NCBI RefSeq assembly: GCF_036670025.1
Contig: NZ_CP137640.1
Span: forward strand, 2,390,001 to 2,454,000
Direction: 5' to 3'
Source of the DNA: Bacillus_BD oryzisoli
Lineage (GTDB): Bacteria > Bacillota > Bacilli > Bacillales > Cytobacillaceae
DNA length: 64,000 nt
A program made the position numbers and the translations under genes. Positions 45,307 to 54,644 of this stretch are shown here, piece by piece (within the stretch, counting starts at the first letter, position 1; each line of letters opens with the position of its first letter). The notes under the pieces were generated by a model. The model searched no databases. It saw nothing but the letters and a program-made list of their open reading frames with translations, and had not been told where the DNA came from.

Positions 45307-46937
45307 GTGGCAAAGGAAACTGGGAAAGCCAATAAGACAGTAAAAGAACAGAAAGAACACATACTAACAAGATTACCTTTGATAGATAAATTAATTGAAT
45401 TGGGATGGGACTCTCATCAGCTACAATATCAACCAGAATGGCATGTTCCTAAAAGTCCTAGCGAGGCGGCTAAAAGGGAAGCTGGAAAAAGCTTTAAAGG
45501 ATTTCCTGTTGACGTAGCAATATTTGACTCGGGTGAAAATGTAGGGAATTGGGAACACATTCAAATTATTATTGAAACCAAACAACCCGATATTACAACT
45601 GGCCTATCACAATTAGAAATTTATATGTCGTTAGAACCCCGTGTGTTGGTTGGATATTGGACAAATGGAACCGATGTGGTTGGTTTATTTAGAAATGCTG
45701 AAGGGAAATTTATCAGAAAAGATAAAGCAGATTTACCTAAACCTACAGATAACCTGCTAATTCCAACTGAAAAACCAATAAAATGGGGTGACTTAGAACC
45801 AGTTGATGCAAAGGGACTAAGAACTAGATTTGAAAGGCTTTTAAATAACATTGTATCAATGGATACTACTAGTACCAGAAGAGATGACCAATTAAACCAG
45901 TTATGTAATTTGTTATTAATAAAGCTTGAAAGTGATAAACGAGCAAAGATATATCCTAATGAACCTGTTACCTTCCAAGTTTGGAAAGATGAAGAGGAAA
46001 CTTTTGAAAAGATAAAGGACTTTTTTATAAAAATGAAACTAACCCATTCGGATTTATTTAGCTCAATAACTGACCAGCAAATAAATTTGGATGCTTCCAC
46101 TGTTCATATGGTTTGTTACGAAATTGGTAAAAGTAAATTACTTGATACCTCAATTGATACTCTATCTGTTGCATTTCAAGTTTTTAGGAATGCCAGTTTG
46201 AAATCCGAGAGGGTCAGTATTTTACACCGTATCCAATTATAAAAAGCGCCGTAAAATTAATGGAAATTCAATATGATGATGTGATTATTGATCCTGCTTG
46301 CGGTACAGGCGGGTTCTTACTAGAAGCTTTTTCAAGTATGAAAAATAGTATTACAAATTGGGATGATGGTGACGCAAAAGCTTGGGCCCAAAAACATTTA
46401 TATGGTGTTGATAAAGACCAGATTAACGTAAAACTAACCAAAGCTATGATGATGATTTTAGGGGATGGGTCAACTCACACTTATTTGGGTGATTCGCTTA
46501 GAGCACACTTATGGCAAAAAAATTGGCCTTATTTAACAACTGGACTAAAAGATGGCCAATACACATGTGTTATTACAAATCCACCATTTGGTAAAAATTT
46601 AAAATTAACTGGAGCGGAAGCTAAGAAGTCTTCTTATTCGGTTGCCCAAAAATATGTAGAAGATAAAAAAACAGGTAAACATGTTTCGGTAAGTAATACT
46701 TATGAGAACAGAGAATTAGGAATTATCTTTTTGGAAAGATGCCATAATTTGCTAATTTCAGGGGGGAGATTAGGAATTATTCTGCCTGAAACATATTTTT
46801 TCTCAAAATCTTACTTGTGGCTTCAAGAGTGGATTGAAGACCGATTTATTCTTCGAGGATTAATAAATATCCCAATGGAGGCCTTCCAAGGTTTTTGTAG
46901 GGCCAAGACAAACTTCTATATATTCGAGAAGAAATAA
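45307..46937 (+). pseudogene. Type IIG/type I-like nuclease-methyltransferase, frameshifted
   Basis: The N-terminal part (45307-46242) has a PD-(D/E)XK-like domain (FKGFPVDVAIFDSG...HIQIIIETKQPD) and a helical MTase N-terminus. The catalytic part (up to 46937) has motif I DPACGTGGFLLEAF and motif IV ITNPPFGKNLK. The two frames are offset: after SLKSE near 46208 the phase changes and GQYFTPYPIIKSAVKLMEIQ continues in the second frame, so one base is missing. The second ORF has no own ribosome site. A GTG at 45307 suits the GGAGAG site better than 45298. The enzyme is probably inactive unless this is a consensus error. Confidence 0.85.
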
Positions 46938-46952
46938 AACGGAGGATTCAAC

Positions 46953-47867
46953 ATGAATATACCAAAACCTAGCTGGTACAAGGATAACCAGATATTAATT
47001 TCTAATCCACAAACATGCGGAATTAATAAAGATGGATTAGAACAATATAAGGTTGACCCTTTGACTGGAGAAAGGTCAAAGACTGAAATTGATGACCAGC
47101 TTTCTGAAAGTGTAGATGAAATATTAAATAGAAACATAAAAAACGAACATACAAGTTATATCGATGTAGAAAAGGTTAAAAAATCTAAGGTTTTAGTTCC
47201 TCAATATCATGATAAAAGTACTTTAGAACAAATCGAAAAAGCATTTACTGCAAATAAAGACTATACATTGAAGTCTTTAGGTCAATTAGTTAATGAAGGG
47301 TATATAACATTATTTTCTGGACATGGTAGTCCAAGCTCTGACCAAAGGATAGGGGACATTCCGTATATAAAGGTTTCAGATATTAGAGCTGGAAATATAA
47401 ACATAAACCCCGCGAATATGATACCCGAAGAATTAGCGAAAAAGTACTGGAAAGGTGACAAGTCAAATTTGGAAGCTTATGATTTGCTTTCACCTGAAAG
47501 AGCCAGTAAGAATATTGGGGAATTTAGTGTATTAATGCCTGGTCAAGAAAATATAGTCCTTACGAAAGAAATCTTGATCATTAGAAGTTTACGTAAAGAA
47601 TATATTGACCAATTTTATCTATTATGGGCATTATCGCTAAAGCTGGTTAGAAATCAATGGGATAGAATTATTTTAATGCAAACAAACCGTGAAGATGTTG
47701 GTGAACGAGTTCTTGAAATCCTTATTCCTTTTCCAAATAGTAAAAAAGTAGCCGATGATTCTTCTGAGCCGTTTAGAACTTATTACCAATCAATCGAGGC
47801 TGCAAGAAAAAATCTAAATAAATCACTTAAAAACGCAAAATACGAAACTCACTTTAGAATAGAATAG
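46953..47867 (+). CDS. Specificity (HsdS-like) subunit of the type IIG-like system
   Basis: The 304-residue protein has an N-terminal stretch (SWYKDNQILISNPQTCGINK, DPLTGERSKTEIDDQL) normally found at the C-terminus of such methyltransferases, then one target-recognition domain (GQLVNEGYITLFSGHGSPSS, DIPYIKVSDIRAGN). It is in frame with the upstream ORF, separated only by TAA and five codons. However, GGAGG with a 7-base spacer precedes its ATG, so it can be made separately. Confidence 0.75.
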   Translation: MNIPKPSWYKDNQILISNPQTCGINKDGLEQYKVDPLTGERSKTEIDDQLSESVDEILNRNIKNEHTSYIDVEKVKKSKVLVPQYHDKSTLEQIEKAFTANKDYTLKSLGQLVNEGYITLFSGHGSPSSDQRIGDIPYIKVSDIRAGNININPANMIPEELAKKYWKGDKSNLEAYDLLSPERASKNIGEFSVLMPGQENIVLTKEILIIRSLRKEYIDQFYLLWALSLKLVRNQWDRIILMQTNREDVGERVLEILIPFPNSKKVADDSSEPFRTYYQSIEAARKNLNKSLKNAKYETHFRIE

Positions 47868-47883
47868 TTTTATAATGTAAAAT

Positions 47884-47912
47884 AAAACCCTTCTCATAGA
47901 GGAGGGTTTTTA
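47884..47912 (+). terminator. Terminator of the type IIG-like locus
   Basis: AAAACCCTTCTC pairs with GAGGAGGGTTTT (one G-T pair), followed by T. Confidence 0.8.
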
Positions 47913-47992
47913 TAGACTTACTTTTTCATTTTGTGAATGAATAAAATTGTGAACTTTATTGTTCAAGCTCTTTTTAGCAGTTCATAATGTTT

Positions 47993-48277
47993 TTATTTGA
48001 TCAATGTATCTTCTGTTACACCATTCGATTTAGATTGGCAATAGTAATCTCCTGGGCTTCTTCCAAAATTGGAGAGATACCTTCTGCCAAAATGCCTTTC
48101 ACCATCGTCGGAAAGATTTATAAATACGTAATAGTAATCCGGGTATTAGACAACTAAGTAAGTCATTACATCATTATGTTCATTAATCAAAAAGCCAGAA
48201 TCTCTACCGACCGAGTCAGTAGCAAAATGATTTCTATGAAAATATAGGGAACATCTTATTAATCCATTGAAGGACAT
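47993..48277 (-). pseudogene. Minus-strand gene relic with one in-frame stop
   Basis: Ninety-five codons are in one frame, starting ATG 48277 (MSFNGLIRCSLYFHRNHFAT) and ending TAA 47993, broken only by a TAA at 48146-48148. The second half reads YPDYYYVFINLSDDGERHFG and RRYLSNFGRSPGDYYCQSKS. The composition is protein-like, but I do not recognise the family and there is no ribosome site. Confidence 0.45.
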
Positions 48278-48364
48278 CGGTATATTAGTATATTATCCTC
48301 TTGAAAGAAAGGAAATTGGAGAATAATCAAGGTTTTATACTAAAAGCTATAAGGGGGTTAAATA

Positions 48365-48545
48365 ATGCCAATTTCAAAAAATATTAAAAGGGAACATGTC
48401 TTGAAAGCTTATCTGAAATCGACATTCACGGGGATCCTGATGAAAGGAATTTAACTAAGTTTAATCTTTTATATGCAGGGCAACATTATCCACCAAAGTA
48501 GGTTTTAACGCTCGCTAACAAATATGCAAGCGGTCACCAATTGCT
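48365..48545 (+). pseudogene. Relic of a ScoMcrA-type N-terminal domain
   Basis: ATG 48365 follows AAGGGGGTTAAATA. The product begins MPISKNIKREHVLKA; after one frameshift it continues EIDIHGDPDERNLTKFNLLY, AGQHYPPK, stop, VLTLANKYASGH. The pattern REHVLKA...EID...G.P..R....Y.L...G..YPPK.V..LANKYA.G is the N-terminal head domain found in several modification-dependent nucleases. The rest of the gene is gone. Confidence 0.6.
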
Positions 48546-48763
48546 CCCTTAAGAATACAGTGTGGAATTATAACACGAAAGTTTAATTTGATACTTGGAG
48601 ACACACTAAGATGAAATACTTTTTAAAGTGTTGTGGCTATGGAGTGATACGCCCCATTTAAATAATTTAAGGGATAAACAATTTAAGTTAAAATACAATT
48701 TGCAAAAGTAGTTTTATTAGCTACAAATTTACAAGGTTTGTAAAGTAAAAAGATGGTGATAAA

Positions 48764-49831
48764 GTGAACTTTTTAAATCAAATTATAAAAATTCTAAGTG
48801 ATATTGAATCAGACTCCGTAGGTGATATTCTTACTATATTATCTGGTATTGCTAGTGGGCTTTTAACACTTGTTGGTTTAGTTTCAATTTTTATTTCCAT
48901 AAATAGCCAACATATTATACAAAAACTAAGAGAACTTATGTGGGGCATTATTGAAATTCCAATAAATCAAAAAATTGGTGATATAGAGGCATATTTGAGA
49001 TTTCGTGATAAGCTTGGAATGTATGAACAAATTTATCATAATAAAAAAGACCTTAACTCCTTTGTAGTTAAGGTAACAATTTTTATATTAATATTTTGTA
49101 TTGGTTTGTGGGCTTTTTCTACATTCTTTCTTATTGAATCAAATAACTCAATACAGCCAGAAATCCAGCAAATTCTTATTATAACAACTGGATTGGCATG
49201 TATATTTCTCGTTGTTTTTATTTTTATATTAAACAGATTAAATAATATTCCGCTTATAAGTAATTTACCAAATCCTGAAGATTTTTTGGATGCTAATGAA
49301 TTGAAATATGGTATAAACACACTTGCAATTGCTAGTATGACTTCGTCGATTATTATTAAAAGAGACGATTCGAAAAGATTTCAATTCTTCCTTTCCTTTC
49401 CATTTGCTTTTAAGAATTTATCTTTAACCGATGAACGAGCTGTTAATGGTTCAATGTCTACGGGGAATATTTCTGTTACCTCCTCATTAGTAAAAGTAGA
49501 TGCAAGGAATTATAGACTTGAATATGGTTATTTGGGGAAGGAAAATAGAGAAAACTATTTATCTACAAAATATTGCTCATATCCAATTCCAGATGGTTTT
49601 AGTAATGCCTTCTGGCCTATTGCACTGTATTTTTATTTTCACAGTAATCAAGGAGTCCTAAGGGTCACCTATGAATTTACAGACAATACTGAAGCTAATA
49701 AACTCAATGATGAAAGTTTTTGGAATGGGCCAAGCCCCATGGTTCAAATGTATCCTACTAGGGTTTTAGAATTTAGTAATAACATAAGTAAAAATATTAT
49801 AGATATTCCGTATATAAACATAAATCGTTAA
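48764..49831 (+). CDS. Unknown membrane protein in the defence island
   Basis: The 355-residue protein has membrane helices at about 25-47, 102-124 and 134-156, with a basic/amphipathic loop between the first two. A C-terminal soluble domain (about 175-355) is beta-rich with many aromatic residues (YRLEYGYLGKENRENYLSTK, FSNAFWPIALYFYFHSN). No family is recognised. A GTG start follows AGATGGTGATAAA. Membrane proteins in defence islands are often effectors; nothing in the sequence proves that here. Confidence 0.55.
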   Translation: MNFLNQIIKILSDIESDSVGDILTILSGIASGLLTLVGLVSIFISINSQHIIQKLRELMWGIIEIPINQKIGDIEAYLRFRDKLGMYEQIYHNKKDLNSFVVKVTIFILIFCIGLWAFSTFFLIESNNSIQPEIQQILIITTGLACIFLVVFIFILNRLNNIPLISNLPNPEDFLDANELKYGINTLAIASMTSSIIIKRDDSKRFQFFLSFPFAFKNLSLTDERAVNGSMSTGNISVTSSLVKVDARNYRLEYGYLGKENRENYLSTKYCSYPIPDGFSNAFWPIALYFYFHSNQGVLRVTYEFTDNTEANKLNDESFWNGPSPMVQMYPTRVLEFSNNISKNIIDIPYININR

Positions 49832-50516
49832 TTCTAAGCACGTCTAGTTACCAAACGAGTTGTTATTCTCGTCTAAAGTTTTTTAAATTCATATAAAAAT
49901 AACTCATTAAATTGGTTAGCGAAACTGTGTGAAAATTTTCATGAGCACTTAAAATTATGGCCGTCTTTTGCTTTTTGCTCAAGGGACATGGTACTTTAAA
50001 GAAACTGAAATGACTACGATAAGACTGAACAGGATAACTTGAAAAATCTGTTGGGGATTGAGGATAAACGTTAGTTTGACAGCTTTCTGCCAAGTGATCT
50101 ACTGCTAAAATAACGACACGGTCTTCAAAATTGTTGTGGTATGTAATTAATATCCAATTAAGCTAAATGCAAGAAATCCTGAAATAGTCTAAAGCAACTA
50201 CTTCTTTTTTTATTAAATAACAAATTTACACGATACAACAGATATATAGCAATAAATCAATGGTTTTCTTATCGTTTTTCCAAGGGATTCGAACCACCGA
50301 ACAAAAGTTTAGGAAATTATTGTAATAGTTATTTATTTAAATAAGTATGGTCAGAAACGACTGGTGAAAAATATTTAGACCACAAATTACTTCTAGTTCC
50401 AGTAAAAAGGAACCTGGTGTAACTTCTACTTATAATCATCGAAAAAAGTTAAACTCATGGGACACTTTTTGCTGCTCTCTCTATAAAAAAGAGCATGAAA
50501 GGAGAGGATGATAAAA
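49832..50516. other. Gene-free boundary between defence island and core strip
   Basis: Nothing coding is convincing. There is a GCTCT/AGAGC hairpin near 50473-50495 before the DUF1659 gene. A GGGATTCGAACC string at 50283 recalls a tRNA T-arm complement but has no tRNA around it. Confidence 0.4.
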
Positions 50517-50735
50517 ATGGCACAGACATTGATAAAGTCGATGAAGCTACGACTAACTTTTGAGAAAGGGATTGACGAAGGTGGGAAATCAATTTTTAAG
50601 ACGAAGACCTATAGCGGTGTGGTGGAATCGGCTACGGCGGATCAGCTTTACCAGATTGGGCAGTCACTGGCTTCCCTTTCGATTCATCCGCTTGCAACAG
50701 TTGAAAAGAATGGTATGTATGAAGTAATGGCCTAA
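50517..50735 (+). CDS. DUF1659 family protein
   Basis: The 72-residue protein has the family pattern TLIKSMKLRLTFEKGIDEGG, then TYSGVVESATADQLYQIGQS. It is a small conserved bacillar protein of unknown role, nearly always encoded with DUF2922 and YvrJ as here. AGGAGAGG fits the ATG at 50517 rather than 50508. Confidence 0.9.
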   Translation: MAQTLIKSMKLRLTFEKGIDEGGKSIFKTKTYSGVVESATADQLYQIGQSLASLSIHPLATVEKNGMYEVMA

Positions 50736-50772
50736 GAAAGAACGACAACGTTAATGGGAGAGGATGAGGGAT

Positions 50773-50992
50773 ATGGTAAAAACACTCGAGTTGCACTTTA
50801 CAACTGGTTTGGGAAAAACCTCAAAGCTGACAATTGATTATCCGAAGGAGCCAGTCGATAACGCAGCTGTGAAGCAGGTGATGGATTTAATTATTGTCGG
50901 CTAACATTTTTGGCGGTGGCAATCAAAGTTTTGTCAGTGTGAAAGAAGCGCGTCTTGTCGAGCATAACGTAACAGATTATGAGATTGTGTAA
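50773..50992 (+). pseudogene. DUF2922 family gene, frameshifted
   Basis: MVKTLELHFTTGLGKTSKLT and KQVMDLII are read from ATG 50773 to a TAA at 50902. The family C-terminus NIFGGGNQSFVSVKEARLVE and DYEIV continues in another frame up to TAA 50990-50992. One extra base near 50896 explains it. It lies 37 bases after DUF1659, the usual arrangement. Confidence 0.82.
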
Positions 50993-51022
50993 GACCGTGT
51001 CGAATCGTAATTGTTGAAAAAT

Positions 51023-51056
51023 AAAGGGCTGCTTTCCTTCAGGAGGCAGCCTTTTC
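51023..51056 (+). terminator. Terminator after DUF2922
   Basis: GGCTGC pairs with GCAGCC with further inner pairing TCC/GGA, followed by TTTT. Confidence 0.75.
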
Positions 51057-51086
51057 CAATATGAATAAAGAATAGAGGTGTCTTTC

Positions 51087-51212
51087 GTGGAACAGTTCAT
51101 TCCCCTTAGTGAGGTCGGCTTTCCGATTGCCGTCACCCTGTTTTTGTTTTATCGAATTGAAGCAAAACTGGAAGCGTTGTTCAATCGATTCAAAGCCTGC
51201 CGGATCGATTAA
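51087..51212 (+). CDS. YvrJ-family small membrane peptide
   Basis: A 41-residue peptide starts at GTG 51087 after AATAGAGGTGTC. The motif EQFIPLSEVGFPIAVTLFLF YRIE (one membrane helix) is the YvrJ hallmark. Its function is unknown; it is the third member of the DUF1659/DUF2922 trio. Confidence 0.85.
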   Translation: MEQFIPLSEVGFPIAVTLFLFYRIEAKLEALFNRFKACRID

Positions 51213-51407
51213 GTGGAATTAGAATTTTGGGGATCTATCTATTGTTCAGACGAGTTTTATTAATGCATTTATGTGGTACATCAGGAAGTAAGGGAAGCCC
51301 TCTGTTTCCTGTTATATTGCTATTTTGCAAATCGCTTTCACGTTAAAAACTGCTTTATGAAACAATTATTTTCAGTAATAAACTTTTTTATAGTATGGCT
51401 AAATCTT

Positions 51408-51650
51408 TTATATTCCATAAGCCTGCAAATATAGTTCCTTTAGAGCCTTTCTTATGGCTGACTTTCGTCTGCGGGGATCTTCTCCGAATCCAATGCAATC
51501 TAAAAAAGGCGGTTTATTCTGACAAATGTTTACGGTTAAAGAGTAGCGGTTTTTGTAACGTATAATTTCAAATTCGATTTCATCTCCAAAATCGTTTATG
51601 ACCTGTTTAACTTCTCTTGATATGTAATTTCCTGATAAATAATCTTCCAC
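51408..51650 (-). CDS. Small unknown protein
   Basis: The 80-residue protein (REVKQVINDFGDEIEFEIIR, RRRKSAIRKALKELYLQAYG) is probably a two-strand plus helix domain. GTG start after AAGGTGGCG with a 7-base spacer. No family is recognised; lies upstream of comK. Confidence 0.5.
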   Translation of the reverse strand: MEDYLSGNYISREVKQVINDFGDEIEFEIIRYKNRYSLTVNICQNKPPFLDCIGFGEDPRRRKSAIRKALKELYLQAYGI

Positions 51651-51807
51651 AATATAACGCCACCTTATGTTAAGGAACTTTTAAAACTATTTATTTAGAT
51701 AAATGTACTTTGCATTTCATTAGAAAAGAGTCGATATTTTATTATAAGACGGAAGGGTTAGGTGTTACAATAAAGAAAAGAATAGATATGTGACGAATTC
51801 GTGCCAG

Positions 51808-52422
51808 TTACTCCTTGTTAAATTGCGCTGACTGATTTTTCACTACTTCCTTTTCTTTTTCCTTTTCCTTAGATTTTACCGTATAGTTCAGCTGGCCTGC
51901 TTCTTTTACAAAAATAATTCCCTTGTCTTCTTCATATAGGAGGGTCATAGTTTTTGTCATTTTCGAACGTTCTAATAAAACAGAGTGTAGGTAAAGAGCT
52001 TGATTTCGTTTGGTTTGGAGCAAATCTACTTTCATGTGAACGGTTAGGGAATGATTATCGATAAAATGAATAATTGTTTTCTTTCTGTCATTTGGATCTG
52101 GTTCAATGTCGTGAATATGAGAGTTGACAACCCAAACGATGCCTGTATGATGAATGGAATGGCAACGAATGAGGAATATATTATGTTGTATAGATAAACC
52201 AATGGGAACCTTATATTTCTTTTTCAATATTAATCGAGCGGATTCAATGGCACCATCCAGGTTAGATCCAAGATGAAGAACAGAGGCTTTTACTATATCA
52301 TCAGGAGATTGACGAACAATAAAGGTTTGCTTCCCCTCTATGATTTGGGTGTATTCGTATCCATTATCAAAGTGAGAAATTAGTGCAGAAGTGAAAAGAT
52401 TAATAAGGTAGTTGTCGATCAT
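51808..52422 (-). CDS. comK: ComK-family competence transcription factor
   Basis: The 204-residue protein shows the ComK pattern: YEYTQIIEGKQTFIVRQSP, GSNLDGAIESARLILKKKYK, VPIGLSIQHNIFLIRCHSI, WVVNSHIHDIEP, TIIHFIDNHSLTVHMKV. In bacilli ComK activates DNA-uptake genes by binding AT-boxes. The C-terminus is an unusual KEKEKEKE run. Many bacilli have two comK paralogs, and this could be the second. Confidence 0.88.
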   Translation of the reverse strand: MIDNYLINLFTSALISHFDNGYEYTQIIEGKQTFIVRQSPDDIVKASVLHLGSNLDGAIESARLILKKKYKVPIGLSIQHNIFLIRCHSIHHTGIVWVVNSHIHDIEPDPNDRKKTIIHFIDNHSLTVHMKVDLLQTKRNQALYLHSVLLERSKMTKTMTLLYEEDKGIIFVKEAGQLNYTVKSKEKEKEKEVVKNQSAQFNKE

Positions 52423-52868
52423 GTTGTGCCTCCAATATTTTGTTATTAGTTATGGATGATTATGGGAACTAAGATCGAGTAAGTTGGGTAAAATGTTTTT
52501 GGTTCACCTCCTTAATGTCGGAAATTAGGCTAAAGAAATAACATCATTTATTTTGTAGAGTAATAAAACTGAATATCATTATTTATAAAAAAGGTTTGAA
52601 GAGGGGAAACATCATTTAAAGAGGGTATTGAAAATTTTCGGAACTTTCCTAAATTATGATCATGTATTACAGTTTGTAACTAAACGGGGAACTTCCTTTA
52701 CTAGAGCAATATCAAATATGATACGGCTTTCATTATAATCATCCTCTTTTCATGTATATCATTTCACAATAAGTTTCAAAAAAAAAATATAGAATGGACA
52801 GAAATAGGGAGCGAATATTATAAAAGATTTGATAGAAAGTAAATGGAAAAACACTTATGTAGCAGCAT
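52423..52868. other. Gene-free upstream region of comK
   Basis: AT-rich, presumably with the comK promoter reading left. I looked for paired AAAA-N5-TTTT boxes and found none that are convincing. Confidence 0.4.
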
Positions 52869-53093
52869 TTACTCTCTATTACTAGATTCAAAGTAAATAA
52901 TTTCATTCATATCGTCGATATCAAGGGCATCTGCGATCTTTTTCAGATGGTTAAGATAGACAAACTCTCTTTCATTGTTTGCTAGTTCATTTAACGCTGC
53001 ATGACGAATATCTGTACGTCTGGATAACTCTCTTAGAGAAATATTATATTTTGCTAGTAAGTCTTTAATATTTATAACTACATTTCTCTCCAT
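52869..53093 (-). CDS. XRE-family small transcriptional regulator
   Basis: The 74-residue HTH_3/Cro-like protein has IKDLLAKYNISLRELSRRTD, then IRHAALNELANNE and LKKIADALDID. The frame is open to 53111, but GGGGAGA suits the ATG at 53093. It is probably an autorepressor; the inverted-repeat site at 53265 is a possible operator. Confidence 0.88.
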   Translation of the reverse strand: MERNVVINIKDLLAKYNISLRELSRRTDIRHAALNELANNEREFVYLNHLKKIADALDIDDMNEIIYFESSNRE

Positions 53094-53264
53094 CATTCTC
53101 CCCACAATCATAAATCATTGACTATAAGAAGAAATTACCATACTGGAAAAATTAAAGTGGTACGCCCAAGCGTACCATTGGGAAATAAATTTGGTTTTTT
53201 TATTGTTAATTTTCAAAAGATGATATTTTTATTACTTTTGTGATTTTAGACCAAAAATCGTATT

Positions 53265-53320
53265 TTCAGGGTGAATTGATATGAATTCGCCCTGAATTTA
53301 TATCAATTCACCCTGAATTT
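53265..53320. promoter_or_regulatory. Iteron-like operator with 18-bp inverted repeat
   Basis: Arms 53265-53282 and 53300-53317 are perfectly complementary. Three copies of AATTCRCCCTG are present: one inverted, two direct and 21 bases (two helical turns) apart. It lies between the divergent XRE and winged-helix genes. Confidence 0.7.
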
Positions 53321-53467
53321 GATCATTTTGCGGTGAAAATTGCATTTTTTGAGAAGTGTACAGGGTGTTTTTAATTTTATACATTGGAGTTTGAAAGGAA
53401 AGAAACTCTTCCTAAAGAAGTTTCTTTTTCTAAATAACATCATGAAACCCTCTAGGAGGAATGACCA

Positions 53468-54460
53468 ATGGATAAGCTGAACTATGAAACCATCAAAAAC
53501 TATCAATCTTTTGCTACGGTCGAGGAAATGGATCAAGTGGTTCGTGGATTTTTATATAAATTTAAGTCTTCATTATCAGATGGAGCAATCAAGGTATTGC
53601 ATTATCTATGGAACTATTCTGTAAAGGTTGTTGGGGTGTCATTTTCTAAGTATGATACAATGGCCACAGCTGTCGGGCTGAGCCGGAGGACCGTTATTCG
53701 TGCTGTGAAAATGTTGGAGGAGCTCCTCTTTATCAAGAAGATCCCGACCGTGCGTATGAACGGAAAGCAGGGTGTCAATCTGTTTGTGATCCAGCCTTTT
53801 GAAACGATTGATTCTTTATTAACTCCGTTGTCACCCCAGGATGTCACTCGTCCATTCACTCCTAATAAAGCAGAGAATAAACAAAGCTCACTCTGTGAGA
53901 ATAAAACACAAAATCGTATTATCGTAAAGGAGACTGAGGTTGAAGATTCAGTTAATGAAATAGGATTAAATTCAAAGGCAGTTAACGGTTCAGTTGTGGA
54001 TTGTTGTAAAAATGCAGAGGGTGAAAAAAGTAAAGATTTTAAACAAAATACAGAACTAACACCAAGAGAAGAGTTGAAGAGTTCAAAATCAAGTGCAGAT
54101 GATAAAACAAAAGTTCAGCTAAAACCGGTTAAATGGCGTCAATTCGATATAAGCTTTTTACCTGAGTATGTGAATAAAGATTTTGTCCTAGCGGCTAAAC
54201 CATTTTTTCATATTGGTAATATCCATAAGCTTTGGTCGAAGATTCAATTGGCATATAGAAAAGTGAAGTTGATGGCAAGTCTAGATGATGTGATGGAGTT
54301 GATTATTGCTGACTTTAAACGGACGGTCTTTATGTATAGGGAAGGGAAGATTCACAGCACATTTGAAGGGTATTTTTATAGCGTTATTTATGGGAGTTTG
54401 TGGGGTTTAAAGGTGCAGGAATATCAGGAAGAATGGTATGAGAAAGTAATGAAACGTTAA
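53468..54460 (+). CDS. Winged-helix protein resembling plasmid replication initiators
   Basis: The 330-residue protein's N-terminal winged helix (about 30-115: SDGAIKVLHYLWNYS, AVGLSRRTVIRAVKMLEEL) is followed by a polar linker (about 125-225) and a C-terminal helical domain (FDISFLPEYVNKDFVLAAKP, FEGYFYSVIYGSLWG). This organisation is common in bacillar chromosomes and resembles initiators or DnaD-like proteins. CTAGGAGGAATGACC precedes the ATG. The iteron-like site upstream suits a DNA-binding autoregulator. Confidence 0.7.
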   Translation: MDKLNYETIKNYQSFATVEEMDQVVRGFLYKFKSSLSDGAIKVLHYLWNYSVKVVGVSFSKYDTMATAVGLSRRTVIRAVKMLEELLFIKKIPTVRMNGKQGVNLFVIQPFETIDSLLTPLSPQDVTRPFTPNKAENKQSSLCENKTQNRIIVKETEVEDSVNEIGLNSKAVNGSVVDCCKNAEGEKSKDFKQNTELTPREELKSSKSSADDKTKVQLKPVKWRQFDISFLPEYVNKDFVLAAKPFFHIGNIHKLWSKIQLAYRKVKLMASLDDVMELIIADFKRTVFMYREGKIHSTFEGYFYSVIYGSLWGLKVQEYQEEWYEKVMKR

Positions 54461-54644
54461 TTAAATTTTAGAAGTATTTTTCTGTGATTTTATAATTTAC
54501 AAGTGTAAATTATTTTATTATAAAAGCTATGAATACCTTAATTTTCCTTCTTTTCAATTTAATTTGTTATAATTAAATTAATAAATCCTGAGGAATTAAT
54601 TTTTTAATGCTTTAATAATTATTTAATGATTGAAGGAATTTGGT

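Noticed and set aside
50275..50295. GGGATTCGAACC string resembling the complement of a tRNA T-arm
   Set aside because: Only two stem pairs flank the loop and no acceptor, D or anticodon arm can be drawn on either strand, so it is neither a tRNA nor a convincing att remnant.
51808..52422. C-terminal KEKEKEKE run of ComK as a repeat expansion or frameshift artefact
   Set aside because: The GAA/AAG codons are mixed and the frame ends normally; it is unusual but needs no special explanation.
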